64,000 nt of DNA from an uncultured Clostridiaceae bacterium. GTDB lineage: Bacteria > Bacillota > Clostridia > Lachnospirales > Lachnospiraceae. The notes beneath the pieces are model-generated. The model was not told the DNA's origin. It searched no databases and saw nothing but the letters and a program-made list of their open reading frames with translations. A program made the translations under genes and the position numbers. Shown piece by piece: positions 17,865 through 27,258 of this stretch (positions are counted from its first letter, which is position 1; each line of letters opens with the position of its first letter). Where the stretch lies: the NCBI GenBank assembly GCA_947177415.1, contig CAMWUK010000002.1, positions 26,591 through 90,590 of the forward strand, in the 5' to 3' direction.

Positions 17865-17981
17865 TTCCTGCCTTACTATTATATTCTGCTTTGGGAACAA
17901 TCACAAGAAAAATATACATATTCTCTTTTTTTACACATATATTATTTCTATATCCAATTTTATTTTCTGGAGAGATAAATT

Positions 17982-18488
17982 ATGAAAAATCTAAAACATT
18001 TAGAGTTAACCTGTTTTATTCTTGCATGTATCCTTGGAACAATTTCTCATTTTTTTTATGACTGGTCAGGACAAAATTATCTTATTGGTCTTATTTTCCC
18101 TAAAAATGAATCTACTTGGGAACATTTAAAACTAATTTTCTTTCCAATCCTTTTTGTATCTGTTTTAGAATACCTTTTTATGAAAGTCAAAACACAAAAT
18201 TACATAGGTGCAAAGCTTCTTTCTGCCCTAATAGGTATGATTGTAACCATCATTGTTTTCTATACTTACCAAGGAATTTTAGGATATAATATTGAAGTGG
18301 TAAATATTGCTATTTATTTCCTTGCTATGTCTTGTGCTTATCTCTTTAGTTATCACACAATAAAAAAAGACATTCGTTTATATTTTTCTGAATTTGCATA
18401 TTATATATACTTCTGGTGTATAGGACTGTTATTTATATGCTTTTCAGTTTTTCCTCCAAATATTGGGCTTTTTCAATCTCCATTATAA
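17982..18488 (+). CDS. DUF6512 family membrane protein
   Basis: 168 residues, almost entirely hydrophobic, with about five transmembrane helices. The motif PKNESTWEHLKLIFFP after the first long helix pair is the recognisable part of this clostridial family. Function unknown. It is transcribed divergently from rsmH and convergently to the amylase gene. GGAGAG precedes the ATG by seven bases. Confidence 0.75.
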   Translation: MKNLKHLELTCFILACILGTISHFFYDWSGQNYLIGLIFPKNESTWEHLKLIFFPILFVSVLEYLFMKVKTQNYIGAKLLSALIGMIVTIIVFYTYQGILGYNIEVVNIAIYFLAMSCAYLFSYHTIKKDIRLYFSEFAYYIYFWCIGLLFICFSVFPPNIGLFQSPL

Positions 18489-18509
18489 TTTTGTAATGTG
18501 TATACAAAA

Positions 18510-18553
18510 AAACTGGTATAGATAAATCCACAAAGGTTTGTCTATACCAGTTT
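18510..18553. terminator. Bidirectional intrinsic terminator
   Basis: A 13-bp stem AAACTGGTATAGA ... TCTATACCAGTTT. On the minus strand it continues into seven T residues, serving the amylase gene; on the plus strand into CTTATTT after the DUF6512 gene. The type C element is inserted between it and the amylase stop. Confidence 0.85.
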
Positions 18554-18560
18554 CTTATTT

Positions 18561-18705
18561 GTTACAGTTCACACCTATGGTGCAAACTGTAACGGAATCC
18601 AGCCTATTAAGAGTTCGCCTTTGGCGAAAGGCTGGATTCTTCTCTACCACTACTTGTTCTTACGTACTTTGCAGCAAGTGCAAAGTACTACCTGTGAACA
18701 GTAAC
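18561..18705 (+). repeat. GTAAC-family element, type C
   Basis: Ends GTTACAGTTCAC and GTGAACAGTAAC, flanked exactly by TCTTATTT (18553-18560 and 18706-18713). Three stems: the terminal hairpin, GAATCCAGCC ... GGCTGGATTC with an inner GCC-TTTGGC arm, and TACTTTGCA-GCAAG-TGCAAAGTA between CTTACG and CTACCTG. The right duplication touches the amylase stop codon. Confidence 0.92.
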
Positions 18706-18712
18706 TCTTATT

Positions 18713-21697
18713 TTACTTCAAATATGAGGTATCACTACCAATCTTTCCTGGTGCAGGTGTTAAGTCTGTATCTAATACATATACCCTCATATTACCTTTT
18801 CCAGGTGCTTCTACACTTAGTGTACCATTTGTTACTGTCTTTTCATCTCCAGTAATAGCATCTACATAAGTACCATTTGGAACATTTTTAAAGTCTGCAC
18901 TGCCAGTAATGGTTACTAAAACAAAACTATCTGTATTGTCATCTGTATATCTTCTCTTAAATGCCATATCAGAATATGTCATATCTGCTAAGGAATATTG
19001 TCCTTTTTGCAATGCTGGAATTGCACGCCGGATTTTATTCAAACGGATAATCTGTTTACAAAGTGGTGAAGACAGTGTCTTGGCTACTGCACTTCCTGCT
19101 TCTGCTTCATATACACCAAAGTCAGAGGCTGTCACTTCTCCTTCCAGATAGTCACCAAAATATGCTCTTCCAGAATTTGAAATCAAATCTTGGTGTGCCA
19201 CATCAATCTTCTTTCCAGCTTGGAATTCTACTTCAGAACCATAATAGATACATGGAATACCTCTAAAGGTAAACAATAAACACAAGTTCTCTGCCCATGC
19301 CTCGGTTCCACCATCATAACGGAATTCAAAGTTTCCATCCGGACTATAATCGTGAGAATCCACATAGGTTACATTCCATGTGGAGTCGTTATAGGAATAA
19401 TCCCCACCTGCCGAAACATTACCACCTACTTTTCCTGTAGCATAATCATAATTTCCTGTTACTCCATCAAATGCCTTCTTCGCTGTGCTAAAGTTCCAGT
19501 GCATAGTAAAATCAATGACATCCAAGCCTGACTTCATGCTATAATCTGGTTTATGATAATTGTTTCCATCTAAAAATGCATTTTTACTAACCGGCTGTTC
19601 TGCCTGTGCACTTCCATTTGGTCTTACACTCTCACCTCTTACATCATTTGCATTATCATTGTAATTCTGCTCTGCGGATGCCATATTGACACCATGTGGC
19701 AGATTGGCTTCGGATTCCAGTCTCCACTCATCATAAGCCAATTCTCTGTCAAAATCAGAACGTACTTTTTGTGGAGGAGTTGCTGCATACTGGTTATATG
19801 CATCTTCTACACTTTCATCATAATATACCCAGTCATAATCTTTACTTTCTTTCCATGTATAGAATGGTCCGGAAAGTGGTGGTGTTTCTCCACGATACCA
19901 TACTTGGGAAGATTTGGTACATACTTCACCAAACATATAGAAATTGTCTCCACCTACGGATTTCAATACCGGAGTAATCATATTGTTAAAGGTCAAACGG
20001 GAAATATGTTTTACTGTATCTATACGGAAAGCATCTACTCCCATTTTGATATATTTGCTATAACTGTCTGTTATGTATTTTGCCACAATTGGATTCTCTG
20101 TGTTAAGGTCTACACAGTCTCCTGCCATTTGTCCTAACTGTACTGTATAGAAATCCCATGCAAAACTTTCATCATAACGATGATAAAATGTTTTAGGGTC
20201 ATTGCGGACTCCTTCATGAATTGGGTCTTTAGTATCTTTTAAAAGTGCAAGTCTTGTCTGGTATTGCCAAGTCCCAAATTCATTTTCGTTTTTAAACTTA
20301 CTGGAATCATTATAGTTGTCTGGTAAAATAGTGTTCTCAGCCAATTTCATACAATTAATAGTTCCATAACCACCTTCCACACTTCCATCTTTTTCAAACA
20401 TTGGTGCAAGGTTAGTCTCACCAAAATTACCAGTATGGTTAAATACTACATCCTGTATAATCTTCATACCACGCTTGTGTGCCTCATTGATTAAGGTCTG
20501 ATAAGTTACACCATCCGATTCATATCTTGGGTCTACCTTTTCAAAATTCATAGCATGGTATCCATGATAATCCAAACCGCTGGCATTTTCTACTACTGGT
20601 GTAATCCAGACTGCTGAAAAACCAAGTGCTTTAATGTAGTCCAGTTTTTCAATTAATCCTTTAAAGTCACCTCTCCAGTCAGGATCGGTATCATCCAGTT
20701 TCTGTTTTGCATTTTCATCCCAACAATGCACATTATTACTTTCATCTCCATCATAAAAACGGGTAGTCATAGCAAAATAAATGGTTTCTTCACGGAAATC
20801 TCCACGTTCACTTCCAATAATTTCCTCCGAACTGCCATAATCTACAGGTTCTTTGCTATACCATTTTCCACCCTTATACCACCATTCTCCAGTTTTACGG
20901 GTAAAATCTTTTGTTTGTGTCAATCCTGAAGTAAATAGCACATTGATCTTATCTACTCCGCTAAAACTATATGTATACCAGTTTTCTTTCTCCATAGTCA
21001 TAGGCTGTCCCGGCCATACAGTCTCCAAATCCTGTGGCAGGGCATTCCAGTAATAAATACTTGGCACAGAACTATCAGAATAGTAATGAATAATAATACT
21101 TGCATCCGCAGCTGCATTCAAATCCTGTGTATCCACATAAGTTTCAATATACTCATCTACTGTGTTAATTTTTTTCAAACCAACTGTTGTTACACCATCT
21201 GTAGTCTGTGTTACATTCTCTTTATTATAAACTTTTCCAATATCCTTATTTTTTTTATTTCCATTAGTATTTTCTACAAGTGTAGTGTTCTCTCCATCTG
21301 GATTCTCAGCAAACCAAGTATCCTGATCAAACCACCATTCTCCTGCGGTACGATTTAGTGTAGTTGTCTCATAGGTATCTCCTATACTAAATACAAGATC
21401 TGCACTTTGTGCATTGGATATAGTATAACTATACCAATTATCTCCTGTCTTTTTCATAGGAATACCCGGCCATGATATTGCCTTCTGACCACTTTCATTT
21501 ACATTTTCATAGTATAGATGTGGTGTATCCTCTCCATTCCAACGATAATGTACAACAATATTATTTTCTGCCACCGTTTGTTCTACAGTAGTAGTGTTTT
21601 TAAAAATATTCGTTGGTGTTGCCAATGCTACTGCTACCATTCCTGCAAAGGCAGCACCAAAAACAACCTTTTTTACATGTTCTTTCATGCTTTCCAT
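18713..21697 (-). CDS. Secreted alpha-amylase family glycoside hydrolase (GH13) with tandem starch-binding modules
   Basis: 994 residues. The signal peptide (about 1-28, ending near LATPTN) is followed by two related ~90-residue modules (about 45-130 and 200-285), each with IVVHYRWNG/IIIHYYSD and a W-W aromatic pair, resembling CBM25/26 starch-binding modules. The GH13 barrel starts near 305 (ETIYFAMTTRFYDGD) and has HTG in region I, GVDAFRIDTVKH with the nucleophile Asp, FYMFGEVC with the acid Glu, and YVDSHD with the third Asp. A beta-sandwich domain ends the protein; no sortase or S-layer anchor is seen. It degrades extracellular starch-like glucans. The first ATG is kept because AGGAG lies five bases upstream. 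Confidence 0.92.
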   Translation of the reverse strand: MESMKEHVKKVVFGAAFAGMVAVALATPTNIFKNTTTVEQTVAENNIVVHYRWNGEDTPHLYYENVNESGQKAISWPGIPMKKTGDNWYSYTISNAQSADLVFSIGDTYETTTLNRTAGEWWFDQDTWFAENPDGENTTLVENTNGNKKNKDIGKVYNKENVTQTTDGVTTVGLKKINTVDEYIETYVDTQDLNAAADASIIIHYYSDSSVPSIYYWNALPQDLETVWPGQPMTMEKENWYTYSFSGVDKINVLFTSGLTQTKDFTRKTGEWWYKGGKWYSKEPVDYGSSEEIIGSERGDFREETIYFAMTTRFYDGDESNNVHCWDENAKQKLDDTDPDWRGDFKGLIEKLDYIKALGFSAVWITPVVENASGLDYHGYHAMNFEKVDPRYESDGVTYQTLINEAHKRGMKIIQDVVFNHTGNFGETNLAPMFEKDGSVEGGYGTINCMKLAENTILPDNYNDSSKFKNENEFGTWQYQTRLALLKDTKDPIHEGVRNDPKTFYHRYDESFAWDFYTVQLGQMAGDCVDLNTENPIVAKYITDSYSKYIKMGVDAFRIDTVKHISRLTFNNMITPVLKSVGGDNFYMFGEVCTKSSQVWYRGETPPLSGPFYTWKESKDYDWVYYDESVEDAYNQYAATPPQKVRSDFDRELAYDEWRLESEANLPHGVNMASAEQNYNDNANDVRGESVRPNGSAQAEQPVSKNAFLDGNNYHKPDYSMKSGLDVIDFTMHWNFSTAKKAFDGVTGNYDYATGKVGGNVSAGGDYSYNDSTWNVTYVDSHDYSPDGNFEFRYDGGTEAWAENLCLLFTFRGIPCIYYGSEVEFQAGKKIDVAHQDLISNSGRAYFGDYLEGEVTASDFGVYEAEAGSAVAKTLSSPLCKQIIRLNKIRRAIPALQKGQYSLADMTYSDMAFKRRYTDDNTDSFVLVTITGSADFKNVPNGTYVDAITGDEKTVTNGTLSVEAPGKGNMRVYVLDTDLTPAPGKIGSDTSYLK

Positions 21698-21729
21698 CCT
21701 TTCTCCTAGCTTGATGAATAATCTTTATC

Positions 21730-21853
21730 GTAACTGTTCAGAACATACTCGAGGATTTGCTTGACAAATCCGAGTTTTACAAGATTTTAGCCCTTTGCTT
21801 TGCGAATTTCTATGGGCTAAAATCTCGTATCTGTTCAGGCACTGAACAGATAC
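21730..21853 (-). repeat. GTAAC-family element in the amylase leader
   Basis: A 124-bp element, reverse complement of the type at 40384: stems GAGATTTTAGCCC ... GGGCTAAAATCT and CTCGGATTTGTC ... GACAAATCCGAG. It is flanked exactly by TCTTTATC (21722-21729 and 21854-21861). It lies between the predicted amylase promoter (21903-21931) and the start codon. Confidence 0.92.
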
Positions 21854-21902
21854 TCTTTATCTAATAAAAAGCAGTAATTCATTACATTTTTATTACAATT
21901 TT

Positions 21903-21931
21903 ATTATATAGTATTTCCAATCTTCCCGCAA
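21903..21931 (-). promoter_or_regulatory. Sigma-A type promoter for the amylase gene
   Basis: On the minus strand TTGCGG (21931-21926) is followed, after 17 bases, by a perfect TATAAT (21908-21903). No convincing catabolite-repression (cre) operator was seen around it. The resulting leader would be about 200 nt and include the palindromic element. Confidence 0.65.
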
Positions 21932-21977
21932 TGTAAAAAAATTCACAAACTTGCCTATTCCCTTTTATATCCATTTA

Positions 21978-22012
21978 CCAAAAAGAAGGAGTATAGCCAA
22001 AAACCATACTCC
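21978..22012 (-). terminator. Intrinsic terminator after the chemoreceptor-like gene
   Basis: On the minus strand GGAGTATGG ... ATACTCC forms the stem and TTCTTTTTGG follows. It lies 45 bases after the stop codon of the 22057-22539 gene. Confidence 0.75.
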
Positions 22013-22056
22013 CTTTCTCAATAAAATCCAAGTGTGTTGACATGTTCATTTTTGAA

Positions 22057-22539
22057 CTAGTATCTTTCGTTTTTAATACCCTCTTCAATATCACCTAAAA
22101 TTTGTGTCACACTTTGTGTAAGCTGATTCTGCTCTTCAATGGCTTTTAGCAACTGATCCATACTAGTTACCATTTCATTTGTAAATCCTTGTACAGATTG
22201 AATCGTCTCTTTGATTTCTTTTGATGATGTAGCAGACTGTGCTGCAAGTTCTCCTACCTGTTTTGCAACTACCGCAAACCCTCTACCATGCTCTCCAGCT
22301 CTTGCAGCTTCGATAGAAGCGTTCAACGCCAACATATTTGTTTTATTTGCAATACCTGCGATAACACCTGCAAATCCTTCAATCATATTGGTTAGTTTTT
22401 CCATTTGCTCTACATTAGCAGATGTCTTCTGCATAAGATTATTTAATACTTCATTTTTCTTAGCAAGTTTTACTGTACTCTCCAAACCTTCTTTTACCAA
22501 CTGTTGAGCGTTTCTTTCCTCTGTTTCCTGTACTGCCAT
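22057..22539 (-). CDS. Soluble methyl-accepting chemotaxis-type signalling protein
   Basis: 160 residues from the ATG at 22539, which has AGGGGGA upstream; a longer reading from a TTG would start inside the palindromic repeat and is not credible. There is no membrane segment or sensor domain. The protein is essentially the coiled-coil signalling hairpin of a chemoreceptor, with the tip sequence [25 protein letters not shown] (about residues 72-96), which is the most conserved part and the CheA/CheW contact. It may be a cytoplasmic adaptor or a truncated receptor. No che or fla gene is adjacent apart from a CheW-like gene 35 kb away. Confidence 0.85.
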   Translation of the reverse strand: MAVQETEERNAQQLVKEGLESTVKLAKKNEVLNNLMQKTSANVEQMEKLTNMIEGFAGVIAGIANKTNMLALNASIEAARAGEHGRGFAVVAKQVGELAAQSATSSKEIKETIQSVQGFTNEMVTSMDQLLKAIEEQNQLTQSVTQILGDIEEGIKNERY

Positions 22540-22565
22540 AATCAGTTCCCCCTTTTCATTAAATA

Positions 22566-22702
22566 GTAACAGTTCAGACAAAGTCTGACCTGCTCACAGA
22601 ATTGGGCAAGCTTTGCATTATTAGTTGCCCAATTCTAATCCTGTTTTAGTTTTTCTTACGGTCTTGCACAGTGAAGTGTGCAAGATCTACCTGAACTGTT
22701 AC
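22566..22702 (+). repeat. GTAAC-family element, type B
   Basis: Ends GTAACAGTTCAG and CTGAACTGTTAC, flanked by ATTAAATA and ATCAAATA (7 of 8). Stems: terminal hairpin, AGAATTGGGCAA ... TTGCCCAATTCT, and GTCTTGCACA ... TGTGCAAGAT placed between CTTACG and CTACCTG. Confidence 0.9.
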
Positions 22703-22703
22703 A

Positions 22704-24056
22704 TCAAATATACTCTAACAATTCTTTTATATTACTAATTCCAATCAGCTTTATCTTACTAACTGAAATTACTTTCATATTAACCTTTGGCAAAATGCAG
22801 GCCCGGAATCCCATCTTTTCTGCTTCTGCTACTCGTTGTTCTGCCTGATTCACAGCTCTTACTTCACCAGTAAGACCCACTTCTCCAAACACCAGCATTT
22901 TTTCAGGCAACGCACGATTCCGGTAACTGGATAAAATTACTGCCACAATTGCCAAATCCAATGCAGGCTCTGTAATTCTCATACCACCTGCTACATTGAC
23001 ATAAGCATCACAATCCATCATACGCATTCCCAGACGCTTTTCAATCACTGCCATCAACAGATTCACACGGTTATAGTCTGCTCCTGCTGCAGTTCTTCTT
23101 GGCAAGTTAAAGTTCGTCTGACAAATCAATGCCTGTGCTTCTACCATAATTGGTCTGGTGCCTTCGATAGCACAAGTTACTACAGAACCTGACTCATCTT
23201 CCGGCATACCTTCCAACATGTATTCCGAAGGATTGGTTACTTCTCTTAACCCTGTGTCCTTCATCTCAAATACACCTATCTCATTTGTAGAACCAAAACG
23301 GTTCTTCACTGCCCGCAACACCCGGTAGGTCATATTTCCGTCCCCTTCAAAATAAAGAACGGTGTCCACCATGTGTTCCAGAACCCTTGGACCTGCAACC
23401 ATACCTTCTTTGGTGACATGTCCCACAATAAATATAGAAATTCCTAATCCCTTGGCAATTCCCAAAAGTGTGTTTGTGGTTTCTCTGACCTGCCCTACAC
23501 TTCCTGGTGCAGAACCTATTTCTTCTTTGTACATGGTCTGTATGGAATCAATAATTACCACCTTAGGCTGCACACTACGAATACTTTGTTCCACTGTATC
23601 TAAATTAGTCTCACTAAGCAATAACAGTTCACCTTTAAATTCACCAAGCCGCTCTGCCCGCATTTTTATCTGCCTTAAGGATTCCTCTCCAGAAATATAC
23701 AATACTGTCTTTTCCTGCTCCACCAAATGTTTACACATTTGTAACAACAGGGTAGATTTCCCAATTCCCGGATCACCACCTACTAATACTAATGAACCCT
23801 CTACAATACCGCCACCAAGTACTCTGTCAAATTCTCCAATGCCAATATGGATTCTTGTCTTATCTGTTGTTGACACCTGAGATAAACGAGCAGGTTCTGC
23901 TCTTTCTCCCCGAAGTGTCCCCCCAGAAACTGACTTCTTATGTACCGGCTCTTCTACAAAGGTATTCCATTGTTTGCAACCAGGACATTGTCCTAACCAC
24001 TTGGAAGATTCAAAACCACACTCTTTACAGAAAAAAATATTCTTTGCTTTTGCCAT
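22704..24056 (-). CDS. radA: DNA repair protein RadA
   Basis: 450 residues, standard length. A C4 zinc finger at the N-terminus (CKECGFES ... CPGC, residues 10-30), Walker A GGDPGIGKST (about 93), the RadA signature KNRFGSTNEIG (about 250) and a C-terminal Lon-like domain with VAGGMRITEPALDLAIV. RadA promotes branch migration during recombination. The stop codon lies right next to the type B element at 22566. Confidence 0.96.
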   Translation of the reverse strand: MAKAKNIFFCKECGFESSKWLGQCPGCKQWNTFVEEPVHKKSVSGGTLRGERAEPARLSQVSTTDKTRIHIGIGEFDRVLGGGIVEGSLVLVGGDPGIGKSTLLLQMCKHLVEQEKTVLYISGEESLRQIKMRAERLGEFKGELLLLSETNLDTVEQSIRSVQPKVVIIDSIQTMYKEEIGSAPGSVGQVRETTNTLLGIAKGLGISIFIVGHVTKEGMVAGPRVLEHMVDTVLYFEGDGNMTYRVLRAVKNRFGSTNEIGVFEMKDTGLREVTNPSEYMLEGMPEDESGSVVTCAIEGTRPIMVEAQALICQTNFNLPRRTAAGADYNRVNLLMAVIEKRLGMRMMDCDAYVNVAGGMRITEPALDLAIVAVILSSYRNRALPEKMLVFGEVGLTGEVRAVNQAEQRVAEAEKMGFRACILPKVNMKVISVSKIKLIGISNIKELLEYI

Positions 24057-24215
24057 TTCTAATCTCCATGCATTCTATGAAAGTGTTGCCAATAAGCATA
24101 TATCTTAGATTGTGCCACACAAAACTCAAAATATATGCTTATCATAGAACCTAATGTGTATGAACAAGTAGAACGATGCTCATAGCCTGTCTGTTTTCTA
24201 TCAAATCTCTTTAGA

Positions 24216-24629
24216 TTATTTTTCCACAACTGCAATCTGTACAGGTACACCTGCATCTAATTCCACACTAATGTTTAACTTTCCTCCAAGATTGGTCTTC
24301 ATCACTCCGCTGTCTCTGCCATGAATACAAACATCATATTCTTTCTCGGCTTCCAGCTCTAATGTCACTTGTGCATCTTCTTTACCCTCTACTGTAAGTG
24401 TAATGCCATCTTCGTTACACTTCATATTGGTAACAGTGGTTCCCGGAACCGACTCATATACGAACATACCATTCTTTTCAAGCTTTGTAATCTCAGCAAA
24501 TGTCTTGATTTTATACAAATCACCTTCATATTCAAAATCAGAACGTTTTGACTTCGTTGCTAATTCATAATTACCAAAGCTTAATGTTCCGTCTGCTTCC
24601 TTACGAATTAATTCTTCCACTACTGCCAT
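24216..24629 (-). CDS. Conserved hypothetical protein (often annotated endosialidase-like)
   Basis: 137 residues, soluble, predicted beta-rich. It contains GTLSFGNYEL, KIKTFAEITKLEKNGMFVYESVPGTTV and the C-terminal MKTNLGGKLNISVEL. I recognise a common Lachnospiraceae family that databases sometimes label endosialidase, but no catalytic residues support that. AGGAGG lies upstream of the start. It stands between clpC and radA on the same strand; the 159 bases between it and radA hold nothing I recognise. Confidence 0.8.
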   Translation of the reverse strand: MAVVEELIRKEADGTLSFGNYELATKSKRSDFEYEGDLYKIKTFAEITKLEKNGMFVYESVPGTTVTNMKCNEDGITLTVEGKEDAQVTLELEAEKEYDVCIHGRDSGVMKTNLGGKLNISVELDAGVPVQIAVVEK

Positions 24630-24674
24630 ATTTGTTCCCTCCTGTGTATATTACATTTCTATTCATCCAATTAC

Positions 24675-24701
24675 ATAACTATTCAGTACCTTCATAGTTA
24701 T
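24675..24701. repeat. Minimal 27-bp GTAAC-family element
   Basis: A hairpin ATAACTATTCAGTACC ... ATAGTTAT flanked exactly by CCAATTAC (24667-24674 and 24702-24709). Ends have drifted from GTAAC to ATAAC but the duplication is intact. Confidence 0.85.
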
Positions 24702-24749
24702 CCAATTACTACAAATCCATTATAATACATTTCACTAAAAAATACTAGC

Positions 24750-27188
24750 TTAAGATTCAAATCTGATTTCTTTTTCTTCCATAAACAGCCGTACTGTATC
24801 CCCTGACAAAACTTTACCTTCTAAGATTGCTTCTGCCAGTGCATCTTCTACTTTATTTTGAATAACCCGGCGGACAGGTCTTGCTCCGTAATGGCTGTCA
24901 AAACTTTCTTCTGTCACATAGTCAAAAACTTCTTCCTCAGGTTTTAATGTAATTCCAAGTTGTTCCTTGGCACGTGCTGCTAAAGTAGCAAACATTAATT
25001 TTACAATTTCTTTTATATGCTCTTTTCCAAGAGAGTGGAATACAATAATCTCATCTATACGATTCAAAAATTCCGGCTTAAAGATATGTTTGACTTCCTC
25101 CATAACACCATCTTTCATTTTCTTATAGTCAGCTTTGTCATCTTGTATACTCTGGAATCCCAATGTTTTCGGAGAAATAATGCGTTGTGCTCCTGCATTG
25201 GAAGTCATAATGATAATCGTATTCTTAAAACTCACCTTTCTGCCTTGGGAATCGGTAATATGTCCGTCATCTAATACCTGTAATAAAACATGGAAGACAT
25301 CTCCATGTGCCTTTTCTATTTCATCAAATAAAACTACAGAATATGGATTACGGCGTACTTTTTCACTTAACTGTCCACCTTCTTCAAAGCCAACATATCC
25401 CGGTGGTGATCCAATGAGTTTTGACACACTGTGTTTCTCCATATATTCGGACATATCTACACGGATTATGGCTTTCTCATCCCCAAACACAGCCTCGGCT
25501 AATGCTTTTGATAATTCTGTCTTTCCTACACCAGTTGGTCCAAGGAATAAGAAAGATCCAATTGGACGGTTTGGATCTTTTAACCCTACCCGTCCCCGGC
25601 GGATGGCTTTAGCTACGGCTGTCACTGCCTCTTCCTGTCCAATCACACGATTATGAAGTATCTCTTCTAACTTAATAAGCTGTTCACTTTCTTCTTGTTT
25701 TAATTTTTGTACTGGAATTTTGGTCCACAAAGAAATCACATTAGCAATATTCTCTTCTGTAACAAGTGTTTCTGCTTTCTTGTACTTTTTCATTTCCTTT
25801 TCCATCTGCTTATTTAATTTCTCTTTGTTTACCTCTTGTGCTTGTTTTATCTTTATTGCTTCATCATAGTCTTCTTTTATAATTGCTATTTCTTTTTCCT
25901 TTTCCAGTTGTTTATGCTTCTTTTCAAGTGTAATTACTTCTTGGGACTTTACTGTCATTCCAAGTTTTGCTTTAGATGCTGCTTCATCCATAGCATCAAT
26001 TGCTTTGTCCGGAAGGAATCTGTCATTTACATAACGGGCAGTAAACTTTACTGCTGCCACAACTGCTTCATCCGTAATCTTTACATGATGATGGTTCTCA
26101 TAGTTTTTACGGATTCCTTTTAAAATCTCAATGGTTTCTTCCTCTGTAGGCTCTTCTACTTCTACTGGCTGGAATCTTCTCTCAAGTGCCGGATCTTTCT
26201 CAATATATTTCCGGTATTCTGACATAGTTGTTGCACCAAGTATCTGCATCTCACCTCTTGCTAAAGCAGGCTTTAAGATATTTGCTGCATCCATAGCTCC
26301 TTCTGCCCCACCTGCACCAATAATCGTATGCAATTCATCAATAAATAAAATTAAATTTCCATTCTGGATTACTTCATTTATCACTCTTTTAATTCTTTCT
26401 TCAAATTCTCCTCTGTACTTAGAACCTGCTACCATTCCTGCCAAATCAAGAACCAATACCTGTTTCTCCATCATACTTTCAGGGACATTGCCTTCTACGA
26501 TTCTTTGTGCTAGTCCTTCTACTATAGCACTTTTTCCCACTCCAGGATCTCCAACAAGGCAAGGATTATTTTTTGTTCTTCTGCTAATAATCTGTATCAA
26601 TCTCTCAATCTCTTTATCTCTACCTATTACTGGATCAAGTTTACCTGATTTTGCATATTGTGACAAATTCTTACTATACTGGTCAAGCATAGGGGTTGAA
26701 GATTTGCCTTTCCCCTTTCCTCTTACAGACATGTTGTAATCATTTTTTGCCATATTTCCATCTAATCCACAGGCAATTAATGTTTCCACATAAACTTTTT
26801 GTATATTCACTCCCATAGTATTTAATATGCGGACTGCAACTGAATCTGTTTCTTTTAAAAGAGCTGTCATCAGGTGTTCTGTTCCTACCATTTTGGAATC
26901 AAACCGTTCCGCCTCTTGTTTACTATGATCAATTACCCGGTTTGCCCGGACAGAAAAACCAGGTTCCTTTACAATAACACCACCTTCGCTCCCCATTAGC
27001 TGCTCAATTAGTTCTGTAAGTTTGTCCTTTGTAACAAAGTTGGCAGACAACACAGCTCCTGCAACACCCTTGGCACATACAAGCCCCATAAGCAAGTGTT
27101 CTGTTCCTACATAATTGCAAGACAATTCTTGTGCTGTATTCTTTGCAACCTCAATTACTTCCTTTGCATTCCCTGTAAATTTCTTCAT
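24750..27188 (-). CDS. clpC: ClpC AAA+ unfoldase of the Clp protease
   Basis: 812 residues. Two N-terminal Clp repeats (about 1-145), first AAA module with GDPGVGKSA (about 213), a middle coiled-coil with a UVR-like stretch (about 425-455), second AAA module with GPTGVGKTE (about 552) and DEIEKAH, and a C-terminal D2-small domain. It hands unfolded substrates to ClpP. In Bacilli it sits with ctsR, mcsA and mcsB; none is present here, and the next gene upstream is a GntR-type regulator. Confidence 0.96.
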   Translation of the reverse strand: MKKFTGNAKEVIEVAKNTAQELSCNYVGTEHLLMGLVCAKGVAGAVLSANFVTKDKLTELIEQLMGSEGGVIVKEPGFSVRANRVIDHSKQEAERFDSKMVGTEHLMTALLKETDSVAVRILNTMGVNIQKVYVETLIACGLDGNMAKNDYNMSVRGKGKGKSSTPMLDQYSKNLSQYAKSGKLDPVIGRDKEIERLIQIISRRTKNNPCLVGDPGVGKSAIVEGLAQRIVEGNVPESMMEKQVLVLDLAGMVAGSKYRGEFEERIKRVINEVIQNGNLILFIDELHTIIGAGGAEGAMDAANILKPALARGEMQILGATTMSEYRKYIEKDPALERRFQPVEVEEPTEEETIEILKGIRKNYENHHHVKITDEAVVAAVKFTARYVNDRFLPDKAIDAMDEAASKAKLGMTVKSQEVITLEKKHKQLEKEKEIAIIKEDYDEAIKIKQAQEVNKEKLNKQMEKEMKKYKKAETLVTEENIANVISLWTKIPVQKLKQEESEQLIKLEEILHNRVIGQEEAVTAVAKAIRRGRVGLKDPNRPIGSFLFLGPTGVGKTELSKALAEAVFGDEKAIIRVDMSEYMEKHSVSKLIGSPPGYVGFEEGGQLSEKVRRNPYSVVLFDEIEKAHGDVFHVLLQVLDDGHITDSQGRKVSFKNTIIIMTSNAGAQRIISPKTLGFQSIQDDKADYKKMKDGVMEEVKHIFKPEFLNRIDEIIVFHSLGKEHIKEIVKLMFATLAARAKEQLGITLKPEEEVFDYVTEESFDSHYGARPVRRVIQNKVEDALAEAILEGKVLSGDTVRLFMEEKEIRFES

Positions 27189-27218
27189 TTCTCACAAATA
27201 TCCTTTCTATAAAAAGTG

Positions 27219-27258
27219 GTAACTGTTCAGAACCATGAAACAGTTACGTTTAAGCCCA
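27219..27258 (+). repeat. Truncated GTAAC-family element, type A
   Basis: The first hairpin (GTAACTGTTCAG ... CAGTTAC) and the first bases of the second stem (GTTTAAGCCCAT) are present, then the element stops exactly at the GntR gene's stop codon. No right end or flanking duplication remains. Confidence 0.75.

Noticed and set aside
22540..22581. A longer N-terminus for the chemoreceptor-like protein
   Set aside because: It would start at a TTG within the terminal repeat of the type B element; the ATG at 22539 has a proper Shine-Dalgarno.
24059..24256. A 65-codon minus-strand frame between radA and the conserved hypothetical gene
   Set aside because: It overlaps the end of a convincing gene in another frame, has no ribosome site and no recognisable composition.
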